From positions 285,463-349,462 of the forward strand of contig NZ_BMTY01000002.1 in assembly GCF_014649915.1 (NCBI RefSeq): a DNA stretch of 64,000 nt. The letters are read 5' to 3'. Position 1 is the first letter of the stretch. Each line of letters opens with the position of its first letter. This stretch comes from Streptomyces toxytricini (GTDB lineage: Bacteria > Actinomycetota > Actinomycetes > Streptomycetales > Streptomycetaceae). The notes beneath the pieces are model-generated. The model saw only the letters and a program-made list of their open reading frames with translations, made no database searches and was not told where the DNA came from. The translations under genes and the position numbers were made by a program. Of the stretch, positions 1 through 7,127 are shown piece after piece.

Positions 1-1
1 G

Positions 2-292
2 CTCAACTGGCGGCTCGTCCAGGACGTCGGAGCCGGCACCCTCGCCCCGGGCGATGCCGCCGGCGTCAAGTTCTTCGGCACCGAGACGGCCGTCGAGGTG
101 TACCGGATGTGCCAGGAGGCCGTCGGCGAAGAGGCCCTCCTTCGCGGCGGCGAGCCCGGTGCCTTCGCCGGCGGCGAGCTGGAGCGGCTGAACAGGGCCG
201 CCCAGATCAACACCTTCGGCGGCGGCGTCAGCGAGGTGCAGCGCGAGATCACCGCCGTGATGCGGCTCGGCATGCGGAGCGGGAAGCGGTGA
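2..292 (+). CDS. Acyl-CoA dehydrogenase, C-terminal part (ChsE2/FadE29-like)
   Basis: This is the 3' end of a gene that begins left of the window; 96 residues remain. It reads as the C-terminal helical part of an acyl-CoA dehydrogenase and ends with the family's QINTFGGGVSEVQ motif. In medium-chain enzymes this place holds the catalytic Glu (YEGTSQ); here it is Gly, as in the atypical FadE29/ChsE2 group, to judge from memory. The family oxidises acyl-CoA thioesters with FAD. The stop codon overlaps the next gene's start (GTGA), so the two are translationally coupled. The context of ChsH2, ChsE1, ChsH1 and Ltp2-like genes suggests steroid side-chain beta-oxidation as one half of a heterotetramer. 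The substrate is inferred. Confidence 0.85.
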   Translation, partial: LNWRLVQDVGAGTLAPGDAAGVKFFGTETAVEVYRMCQEAVGEEALLRGGEPGAFAGGELERLNRAAQINTFGGGVSEVQREITAVMRLGMRSGKR

Positions 293-1236
293 CCGCGGGA
301 GACGGCGGCGGGTCGGAGGCAGCCTCCTTCCTCGCGCGCCTCAGGGTCTTCGAAGGCCTGCCCGCCGTCACCGGGGGCCGGGGGAAGGACCCCGTCAACG
401 CGGCGATGATCCGCCACTGGTGCGAGGCAATGGGCGACACCAACCCGGCCTACACGGGGCCGGACGCCGTCGCCCCGCCCACCATGCTCCAGGCCTGGAC
501 GATGGGCGGCCTCTCCGGCCACGGCGGCCGCTCGGACGCCTACGACGAACTCCTCGCCCTCCTCGACGCCGCCGGCTGCACCTCCGTCGTCGCCACCGAC
601 TGCGAACAGGAGTACCTGCGCCCGCTGCGGCCCGGCGACACCGTCACCTTCGACGCGGTCATCGAGTCCGTGTCCCCCCGCAAGACCACCCGCCTGGGCA
701 CCGGCCACTTCGTGACCACCCGCATGGACGTGCTCGCCGACGGCGAACCCGCCGGAACCCACCGCTTCCGGATCCTCAAGTACGCCCCGGCCGCCGCACC
801 CGCGCCGACCGCCCCCGCCCGGGCTCCGGCCCGCCCCCGCCGCCCCCGGCCGGTCGTCAACCGCGACAACCAGGGCTTCTGGGACGGCGTCCGCGAGCAC
901 CGGCTCCTGATCCAGCGCTGCACCTCCTGCACCGCCCTGCGCTTTCCCTGGCTGCCCGGCTGCAACGCCTGCGCGAGCCTGGAGTGGGACACCGTGCAGG
1001 CCTGCGGCGAGGCCACCGTCTTCAGCTACGTCGTCATGCACCACCCGCCCTTCCCGGCGTTCGACCCGCCCTACGCGGTCGCCCTCGTCGAACTCGCCGA
1101 AGGCGTACGGATGACCACCAACATCACCGGCGTCCCCCACGACCGGGTCCGCATCGGCATGCCCGTCCGCCTGGAGTTCCTCCGGGTCGACGAGGACCTG
1201 GAGCTGCCGGTCTTCCGAGGAGGGAGCGAGGCCTGA
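289..1236 (+). CDS. MaoC-DUF35 fusion, steroid enoyl-CoA hydratase subunit (ChsH2-like)
   Basis: A 315-residue two-domain protein. Residues 1 to about 155 form a MaoC/hot-dog domain with GDTNPAYTG, where the usual catalytic His after the Asp is replaced by Tyr, so this half is probably non-catalytic. Residues about 195-310 form a DUF35/OB-fold domain with a zinc ribbon of pattern CX2C-X10-CX2C (CTSC and CNAC). In mycobacteria, ChsH2 with this layout pairs with ChsH1 to hydrate the steroid 2-enoyl-CoA with a three-carbon side chain, and its DUF35 domain docks on the Ltp2 aldolase. Both partners are encoded just downstream. The GTG start is set by the GTGA overlap with the upstream stop. Substrate is inferred from operon content. 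Confidence 0.85.
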   Translation: MTAGDGGGSEAASFLARLRVFEGLPAVTGGRGKDPVNAAMIRHWCEAMGDTNPAYTGPDAVAPPTMLQAWTMGGLSGHGGRSDAYDELLALLDAAGCTSVVATDCEQEYLRPLRPGDTVTFDAVIESVSPRKTTRLGTGHFVTTRMDVLADGEPAGTHRFRILKYAPAAAPAPTAPARAPARPRRPRPVVNRDNQGFWDGVREHRLLIQRCTSCTALRFPWLPGCNACASLEWDTVQACGEATVFSYVVMHHPPFPAFDPPYAVALVELAEGVRMTTNITGVPHDRVRIGMPVRLEFLRVDEDLELPVFRGGSEA

Positions 1237-2345
1237 TGGACTTCCGCCCCGGCGAGGAGCAGGCCGCCGCGGCCGCACTCGCCGCCCGCGTCTTCCGAGA
1301 CCTGTCCACGCCCGAGCGCCTCGCCGCCGCAGGCTCCGGCAGCGACGCCGAGCTGTGGAAGGCGCTCTGCGACTGCGGACTGGTCGCCGCCGTCGAGGAC
1401 ACGGGCCTGCTCGGTCTCGTCCTCGTCCTGGAGGAGCAGGGCCGCACCACCGCACAGGTCCCGTACGCCGCCACCTGCGCCTACGGGATCCTCCCCGTCG
1501 CCGCCCACGGCACCCCCGAGCAGCGGAGGCGCCTGCTGCCCGCCCTCGGCACGGGCGAAGCGGTGGCCACCGGGGCCTTCCCGGACCGCGCCCGGGTCAC
1601 AGCCGCCCCCGGCGGCCGGCTGACGGGAACCGTCTCCTGGGTGCCGTGGCTGCGCGACGCCACCCACGTCCTCGTCCCGGACGCCGACCGGGCCCTGTGG
1701 CTCGTACGGACGGACGCGCCCGGCGTGGCGGTCGAGCCGGTGGAGACGACGGCCCCCTGGTCGGCGGGCCGGCTCACCCTGTCCGGTGCCGGGGCGGAGC
1801 GGCTCGGCGGCGGCCGCCCGGACGCGTACGCCTCGGTCCTCGCCACCGCCCGTACCGCATTCGCCGGCCTCCAGGCCGGGGTCTGCGCGGGCTCCCTGGC
1901 CCGCGCCGTGGCACACACCTCCGGCCGGGAGCAGTTCGGGCGGCCGCTGGCCGCGAAGCAGGGCGTGATGCTGCGGGCGGCGGACGCCCACATGGACACG
2001 GAGGCGATCCGGGTCACCGCGTACGAGGCGGCCTGGCGGATCGACGAGGGCCTCCCGGCGGCCGGGCACGCGCTGACGGCGGCCTGGTGGGCCTCGGAGG
2101 CCGGCAAACGGGTCGTCCACGCCGGGCAGCACCTGCACGGCGGGGCCGGCGCCGACCTGGAGCACCCCGTCCACCGGCACTTCCTGTGGGGGCGGCAGCT
2201 GGACGCCTACCTCGGCTGCGGCAGCGAACTCCTCGCCGAGCTGGGCGCCCACCTCGCCCGCCCCGAGGACGGCCCCGACCGCGCGGACGCCCCCGGCGGC
2301 GCCCGTACGTCCCGGACCGGTGCCGCCGAAGGGGAGCACACGTGA
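1236..2345 (+). CDS. Acyl-CoA dehydrogenase (ChsE1/FadE28-like)
   Basis: A 369-residue FAD acyl-CoA dehydrogenase. The flavin-contacting segment GREQFGRPLAAKQ and the C-terminal HLHGGAGADLEHP segment are visible. The position of the catalytic Glu in canonical enzymes is Leu here (DAYLGCGSEL), so this subunit probably cannot do the chemistry alone. In the ChsE1-ChsE2 pair two unlike subunits make an alpha2-beta2 enzyme that dehydrogenates the three-carbon steroid side chain; this gene and the truncated one at the left edge would form that pair. The ATG overlaps the previous TGA by one base (TGATG), and the end overlaps the next gene by four. The last 25 or so residues are low-complexity and may be disordered. 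Confidence 0.85.
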   Translation: MDFRPGEEQAAAAALAARVFRDLSTPERLAAAGSGSDAELWKALCDCGLVAAVEDTGLLGLVLVLEEQGRTTAQVPYAATCAYGILPVAAHGTPEQRRRLLPALGTGEAVATGAFPDRARVTAAPGGRLTGTVSWVPWLRDATHVLVPDADRALWLVRTDAPGVAVEPVETTAPWSAGRLTLSGAGAERLGGGRPDAYASVLATARTAFAGLQAGVCAGSLARAVAHTSGREQFGRPLAAKQGVMLRAADAHMDTEAIRVTAYEAAWRIDEGLPAAGHALTAAWWASEAGKRVVHAGQHLHGGAGADLEHPVHRHFLWGRQLDAYLGCGSELLAELGAHLARPEDGPDRADAPGGARTSRTGAAEGEHT

Positions 2346-2761
2346 ACATCGGCGACACACTGGACCCGCTGGAGATTCCGATCACCCGCACCCTGATCGT
2401 CGCCGGGGCCATCGCCTCCCGCGACTACCAGGACGTCCACCACGACGCCCACCTCGCACGCGAGAAGGGCTCCCCCGACATCTTCATGAACATCCTCACC
2501 ACCAACGGACTCGTCGGCCGGTACGTCACCGACCGGCTCGGCCCCGGGGCGGTGCTCCGCAAGGTCGCGATCCGCCTCGGCGCCCCCAACCACCCCGGCG
2601 ACACCATGACCCTGACCGGGACCGTCACCGCCGCGGACGGGGACACGCTGGAGATCCGCGTCGTCGGTGCGAACGGCATCGGCCACCACGTCACCGGCAC
2701 GGTCACGGTGGCCCTGCCCGCCCCGCCGCCGGCCGGCGGCGCCTCCGGAGGAGCGGCATGA
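2342..2761 (+). CDS. MaoC-like hydratase (ChsH1-like)
   Basis: A 139-residue single hot-dog domain protein. It keeps the hydratase signature as RDYQDVHHD, with Asp28 and His33 five residues apart as in R-specific enoyl-CoA hydratases, so it is the likely catalytic half of a ChsH1-ChsH2 complex. The reaction would be addition of water to the side-chain enoyl-CoA before aldol cleavage. The GTG start overlaps the previous stop (GTGA) and its own stop overlaps the next ATG (ATGA). The C-terminal 20 residues are a Pro/Ala/Gly tail. Family assignment is firm; the steroid role rests on the neighbours. Confidence 0.85.
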   Translation: MNIGDTLDPLEIPITRTLIVAGAIASRDYQDVHHDAHLAREKGSPDIFMNILTTNGLVGRYVTDRLGPGAVLRKVAIRLGAPNHPGDTMTLTGTVTAADGDTLEIRVVGANGIGHHVTGTVTVALPAPPPAGGASGGAA

Positions 2762-3924
2762 GCCTGCGCACCCCCGACCTGCTCGGCGGCCGCGCCGCCA
2801 TCGCCGGCATCGGCGCGACCGAGTTCTCCAAGGACTCCGGCCGCAGCGAGCTCCGGCTCGCCGTCGAGGCCGTGCACGCCGCCCTCGACGACGCCGGCCT
2901 CACCCCCGCCGACGTCGACGGCCTGGTCACCTTCACCATGGACGGCAACCCGGAGATCACGGTGGCCCAGGCCGCCGGCATCGGCGAGCTCTCCTTCTTC
3001 TCGCGCATCCACTACGGCGGCGGGGCCGCGTGCGCCACGGTCCAGCAGGCGGCGCTCGCCGTCGCGGCCGGCGTCGCCGAGACGGTCGTCTGCTACCGCG
3101 CCTTCAACGAGCGCTCCGGCCGCCGCTTCGGCTCGGGCGTCCAGCAGCGCGAGCCGTCGGCCGAGGGCGCCGCGCTCGGCTGGTCCCTGCCGTGGGGGCT
3201 GCTCACGCCGGCCTCCTGGGTGGCCATGGCGGCCCGCCGCTACCTGCACGTCCACCGCCTCACCCCCGAGGCCTTCGGACATGTCGCGGTCACCGCGCGC
3301 CGGCACGCCGCGAACAATCCGGCCGCCTGGTTCCACGGCAGGCCGATCACCCTCGCCGACCACGCGGCCTCCCGCTGGATCGTTGAGCCGCTACGGCTGC
3401 TGGACTGCTGCCAGGAGACGGACGGCGGCCAGGCGGTCGTCGTCACCACCGCCGAACGGGCCCGGGACCTGCGCCACCGCCCCGCCGTGATCACCGCGGC
3501 CGCCCAGGGCGCGGGCCGCCGCCAGGAGGGCATGACCTCGTTCTACCGCGACGACCTCACCGGCCTCCCCGAGATGGACGTCGTCGCCCGCCAGCTGTGG
3601 CGCACGAGCGGGCTGCGCCCCGCGGACATCGACGTGGCCGTCCTCTACGACCACTTCACGCCGTTCGTGCTCATGCAGCTGGAGGAGTTCGGCTTCTGCA
3701 AGCCCGGTGAGGCCGCCGACTTCGTGGCCGCCGGCGCGCTGCCGCTGAACACGCACGGCGGCCAGCTGGGGGAGGCGTACCTGCACGGCATGAACGGCAT
3801 CGCCGAAGCGGTCCGCCAGCTGCGCGGCAGCTCCGTCAACCAGGTCCCCGGAGCGGCCCGCGTGCTGGTCACCGCCGGGACCGGGGTCCCGACCTCCGGC
3901 CTGATCCTCGGTACCGACGCGTGA
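2758..3924 (+). CDS. Thiolase-fold steroid aldolase/lipid-transfer protein (Ltp2-like)
   Basis: A 388-residue thiolase-superfamily protein of the non-condensing SCP-x/Ltp group. It has the thiolase fold markers GIGATEFSKDSGRSE near the N-terminus, VAVLYDHFTPF and the NTHGGQLGEAY His-Gly-Gly motif near the C-terminus, but no clear nucleophilic Cys in the thiolase position. In mycobacteria Ltp2 is a retro-aldolase that cuts the hydroxylated steroid side chain to release propionyl-CoA, working with the ChsH2 DUF35 domain. Being last in a coupled operon with those partners supports the same job. The ATGA overlap fixes the start. A 125 bp gap follows with no clear terminator. Confidence 0.85.
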   Translation: MSLRTPDLLGGRAAIAGIGATEFSKDSGRSELRLAVEAVHAALDDAGLTPADVDGLVTFTMDGNPEITVAQAAGIGELSFFSRIHYGGGAACATVQQAALAVAAGVAETVVCYRAFNERSGRRFGSGVQQREPSAEGAALGWSLPWGLLTPASWVAMAARRYLHVHRLTPEAFGHVAVTARRHAANNPAAWFHGRPITLADHAASRWIVEPLRLLDCCQETDGGQAVVVTTAERARDLRHRPAVITAAAQGAGRRQEGMTSFYRDDLTGLPEMDVVARQLWRTSGLRPADIDVAVLYDHFTPFVLMQLEEFGFCKPGEAADFVAAGALPLNTHGGQLGEAYLHGMNGIAEAVRQLRGSSVNQVPGAARVLVTAGTGVPTSGLILGTDA

Positions 3925-4037
3925 GCCGGTCCCAGGCGGCCGTCCACCTTCAGGAGGTCGGGCCGTCCCCACCCCTACAACTTGAGGCGGATCCCGCTTC
4001 GGCACCTGCGGCCGATCCCTGCGGCGGTACCCGCTCC

Positions 4038-4043
4038 TAGCGT
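4038..4043 (+). promoter_or_regulatory. Putative -10 element of the sigma factor gene
   Basis: TAGCGT lies six bases before the ATG of the sigma factor gene at 4050, which would place the transcription start at or next to the start codon. GGAG sits inside this gap, too close to act as a normal ribosome site. No convincing -35 is seen. Inference from spacing only. Confidence 0.4.
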
Positions 4044-4049
4044 GGAGAC

Positions 4050-4583
4050 ATGACCACGCCTGTGTGCCCGCTCGCCTCGAACCCGACGCCGTACCCGTCG
4101 TTCTCGGCGTACGTCCGGAGCCGGGGCACGGCCCTGCTGCGTACCGCGCGCTCCCTCACGCCGAACCCGTGCGACGCCGAGGACCTCCTCCAGACGGCCC
4201 TCGCCAAGACGTACACCGCCTGGGACCGCATCGAGGACCACCGTGCCCTGGACGGCTACGTCCGCCGGGCCCTGGTGAACACCCGCACCTCGCAGTGGCG
4301 CAAGCGCAAGGTCGACGAGTTCGTGTGCGACGAGCTCCCCGAGGCCGAGGCGGCGCCGGCCACCGACCCGGCCGAGGCGCAGGCGCTGCGGGACGCGATG
4401 TGGCGTGCTGTGACCCGGCTGCCGGACCGGCAGCGAGCCATGGTGGTGCTGCGCTACTACGAGGATCTGACCGAGGCGCAGACCGCGGACGTGATGGGCG
4501 TGTCGGTCGGCACGGTCAAGAGCGCCGTCTCCCGTGCCCTGGTCAAGCTCCGCGAGGACCCGGAGCTCGTCCCGGTCCGCTGA
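4050..4583 (+). CDS. SigE-family ECF RNA polymerase sigma factor
   Basis: A 177-residue extracytoplasmic-function sigma factor. Region 2 covers about residues 20-90 (DAEDLLQTALAKTYTAW), and region 4 about 115-170 (LPDRQRAMVVLRYYEDLTEAQTA-like helix, then MGVSVGTVKSAVSRAL as the recognition helix-turn-helix). No anti-sigma factor gene adjoins it, which is usual for the actinobacterial SigE-family type. It stands alone, 125 bp after the Ltp2-like gene, and is followed by two parS sites rather than by a partner gene. Targets cannot be read from the sequence. Confidence 0.9.
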   Translation: MTTPVCPLASNPTPYPSFSAYVRSRGTALLRTARSLTPNPCDAEDLLQTALAKTYTAWDRIEDHRALDGYVRRALVNTRTSQWRKRKVDEFVCDELPEAEAAPATDPAEAQALRDAMWRAVTRLPDRQRAMVVLRYYEDLTEAQTADVMGVSVGTVKSAVSRALVKLREDPELVPVR

Positions 4584-4610
4584 CCCGACCGCCCTCCCGC
4601 AGGGCCGTCG

Positions 4611-4626
4611 TGTTTCACGTGAAACA
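4611..4626. other. parS: parS site (ParB-binding centromere)
   Basis: TGTTTCACGTGAAACA is a perfect 16 bp palindrome identical to the bacterial parS consensus. ParB loads here to organise and segregate the origin region. It lies in the gap between the sigma factor and acyl-CoA ligase genes, with a second copy 31 bp to the right (start to start). Confidence 0.95.
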
Positions 4627-4641
4627 GACCTCCCGCCCGAG

Positions 4642-4657
4642 AGTTTCACGTGAAACA
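4642..4657. other. parS: parS site (second of the pair)
   Basis: AGTTTCACGTGAAACA contains the full 14 bp parS core GTTTCACGTGAAAC; only the outermost left base differs from the site at 4611. The two copies are 31 bp apart, close to three helical turns. Confidence 0.92.
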
Positions 4658-4870
4658 TCCGCGGTCGCCCAGGCCGGCCTCCCTGCCTGCCGCCCTGTGC
4701 CGGTGCACCGTTCGCGGCCCTCCCGCCTGTGCGCCCGTCCATGCCGCGCCGCCGGCGGGGTCGGCCCGACGTGTTCGCCCCTTCCGGGTAGTGACATGCC
4801 GCGCGGTACGTGCGCAGAATCGGCAGCACTCGAAGCCGCCGCAGCGCCGCAGCGCCCACGGGAGGACGCT

Positions 4871-6520
4871 TTGCTGAGCACGATGCAGGACGTACCGCTT
4901 CTCATCAGCCGGATACTCCGCCACGGGATGACCATCCACGGGAAGTCCCAGGTGACGACCTGGACCGGGGAGGCGGAGCCGCACCGCCGCAGCTTCGCCG
5001 AGATCGGCGCCCGCGCCGGCCGCCTCGCCCACGCCCTGCGGGACGAGCTCGGCGTCCGACAGGACGATCGTGTGGCGACACTGATGTGGAACAACTCCGA
5101 GCACGTCGAGGCGTATTTCGCGATCCCGTCCATGGGTGCGGTCCTGCACACGCTCAACCTGCGGCTTCCCGCCGAGCAGCTGGTCTTCATCGTCAACCAC
5201 GCCGCCGACCGGGTCGTGCTGGTGAACGGGACCCTGCTGCCGCTGCTCGCCCCGCTGCTGCCGCACCTGCCGACCGTCGAGCACGTCGTCGTCTCCGGCA
5301 TCGGCGACCGCTCCGCGCTCGACGGGCTCGACGTCCGCGTCCACGAGTACGAGGAGCTCCTCGAAGGCCGCTCCGCCGACTTCGCCTGGCCCGAGCTGGA
5401 CGAGCGCCAGGCCGCCGCCATGTGCTACACCTCCGGCACCACCGGGGATCCGAAGGGCGTCGTCTACTCGCACCGCTCGGTCTACCTGCACTCCATGCAG
5501 GTGAACATGACCGAGTCGATGGGCCTGACGGACAAGGACACGAGCCTCGTCGTCGTCCCCCAGTTCCACGTCAACGCATGGGGGCTGCCGCACGCGACCT
5601 TCATGACCGGCATCAACATGCTGATGCCCGACCGCTTCCTCCAGCCCGCCCCGCTCGCCGAGATGATCGAGCGGGAGCGGCCCACGCACGCCGCGGCCGT
5701 CCCCACCATCTGGCAGGGCCTCCTCGCGGAGGTCGCGGCGAACCCGCGGGACCTGTCCTCGATGCGCCAGGTCACGATCGGCGGCGCCGCCTGCCCGCCG
5801 TCCCTGATGGAGGCCTACGACAAGCTGGGGGTGCGCCTCTGCCACGCCTGGGGCATGACCGAGACGTCCCCGCTGGGGACCATGGCGCACCCGCCGTCCG
5901 GGCTGAGCGCCGAGGAGGAGTGGCCGTACCGCATCACGCAGGGCCGCTTCCCGGCGGGCGTCGAGGGCCGCCTGGTCGGCCCGGGCGGGGACGTCCTGCC
6001 GTGGGACGGGACGTCCGCGGGCGAGCTGGAGGTGCGCGGTCCCTGGATCGCGGGCGCGTACTACGGCGGCGTGTCCGGTGAACCGATCCGGCCCGGGGAC
6101 AAGTTCAGCGCCGACGGCTGGCTGAAGACCGGCGACGTCGGCGTGATCAGCGCGGACGGCTTCCTCACCCTGACCGACCGGGCCAAGGACGTCATCAAGT
6201 CCGGCGGCGAATGGATCTCCAGCGTGGAGCTGGAGAACGCGCTCATGGCACACCCGGAGGTCGCCGAGGCGGCGGTCGTCGCCGTCCCCGACGACAAGTG
6301 GGGCGAGCGGCCGCTGGCCACCGTGGTCCTCAAGGAGGGTGCCACCGCCGACTACGCAGCGCTGCGGGAGTTCCTCGCCGGGTCCGTCGCGAAGTGGCAG
6401 CTGCCCGAGCGCTGGGCGTCCGTTCCGGCCGTCCCGAAGACCAGCGTCGGCAAGTTCGACAAGAAGGTGATCCGCAGGCAGTACGCGGACGGCGAGCTCG
6501 ACGTCACCACCCTCGGCTGA
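4871..6520 (+). CDS. Acyl-CoA synthetase (AMP-forming fatty acid-CoA ligase)
   Basis: A 549-residue ANL-superfamily enzyme that activates a carboxylic acid to an acyl-adenylate and then to acyl-CoA. Motifs: P-loop-like [11 protein letters not shown] near residue 188, AWGMTETSP, the TGD hinge motif, [10 protein letters not shown], and the C-terminal catalytic-Lys region [11 protein letters not shown]. Length fits medium/long-chain ligases. The TTG start at 4871 is chosen because GGAGGA sits four bases upstream; the ATG at 4883 would be too far from it. It lies downstream of the steroid operon in the same direction, which would allow a role in side-chain activation, but a separate sigma gene and two parS sites intervene, so this link is weak. 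Confidence 0.9.
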   Translation: MLSTMQDVPLLISRILRHGMTIHGKSQVTTWTGEAEPHRRSFAEIGARAGRLAHALRDELGVRQDDRVATLMWNNSEHVEAYFAIPSMGAVLHTLNLRLPAEQLVFIVNHAADRVVLVNGTLLPLLAPLLPHLPTVEHVVVSGIGDRSALDGLDVRVHEYEELLEGRSADFAWPELDERQAAAMCYTSGTTGDPKGVVYSHRSVYLHSMQVNMTESMGLTDKDTSLVVVPQFHVNAWGLPHATFMTGINMLMPDRFLQPAPLAEMIERERPTHAAAVPTIWQGLLAEVAANPRDLSSMRQVTIGGAACPPSLMEAYDKLGVRLCHAWGMTETSPLGTMAHPPSGLSAEEEWPYRITQGRFPAGVEGRLVGPGGDVLPWDGTSAGELEVRGPWIAGAYYGGVSGEPIRPGDKFSADGWLKTGDVGVISADGFLTLTDRAKDVIKSGGEWISSVELENALMAHPEVAEAAVVAVPDDKWGERPLATVVLKEGATADYAALREFLAGSVAKWQLPERWASVPAVPKTSVGKFDKKVIRRQYADGELDVTTLG

Positions 6521-6538
6521 GCCGCCGCCGGGGCGGGG

Positions 6539-7114
6539 TCAGGCCCGCGTCAGCCACGGGCGGAGCAGGCGGCTGACGGCGGGCATGGCCACGTAGGTCA
6601 TGAGGGTGCTGAAGACGGCCGCGAAGGCGGCCGTCCGCAGCACCAGGTGCAGGTCCACCAGGTACGGCCCGAGCAGCATGTTGCCGGCGAGCGAGATGGG
6701 GAAGATGGCGAGCCCCGAGCTGACCGCCATCTTCCACCGCGGCGGCGCGGGCCGGGTCGTGCCCGGCTCGGCGAACCAGGTCTCCATGCCGTGCAGTTCG
6801 CGCCGGGCCGTCTCGGTGTGGCGGTGCCCCTCGCAGTTCGCGAAGAACGCGGCCCGCTCCGGCGAGTCCTGCCAGCGCCGGAACGCCTCCTGGTCGCGGA
6901 AGCGGTGCACGAGGAACCAGGGCGCACCGTCCCGCGACGGGCGGAACAGCCCGTAGCCCAGGTGTCCCGGGAAGGCGGCGGCGGTCTCCAGAATGGCGCG
7001 CGCCCACGCCTCGAAGGCCTCCTCGTAGCCCGGCTCGACCTGGCGGGCTATGAGGAGGCTCACCTCCCCGTTGTCGGCGGGGACGGTGCGCTCGGACGTG
7101 TCGGTGAGGGCCAT
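6539..7114 (-). CDS. Monooxygenase-fold (ABM) protein with C-terminal membrane helices
   Basis: A 191-residue protein. Residues about 15-115 form an antibiotic-biosynthesis-monooxygenase domain (ferredoxin-like fold; VSLLIARQVEPGYEEAFEAW, then FLVHRFRDQEAFRRW). Residues about 130-185 contain two predicted membrane helices (SSGLAIFPISLAGNMLLGPYL and a second Ala/Phe-rich helix), so the domain is probably held on the inner face of the membrane. Such ABM-plus-two-helix proteins occur widely in bacteria with no firm function. It begins 13 bp after the stop of the large signalling protein upstream, so the two are likely co-transcribed. A redox or small-molecule binding role is possible but unproven. 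Confidence 0.8.
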   Translation of the reverse strand: MALTDTSERTVPADNGEVSLLIARQVEPGYEEAFEAWARAILETAAAFPGHLGYGLFRPSRDGAPWFLVHRFRDQEAFRRWQDSPERAAFFANCEGHRHTETARRELHGMETWFAEPGTTRPAPPRWKMAVSSGLAIFPISLAGNMLLGPYLVDLHLVLRTAAFAAVFSTLMTYVAMPAVSRLLRPWLTRA

Positions 7115-7127
7115 CGGCCCAGGATGG

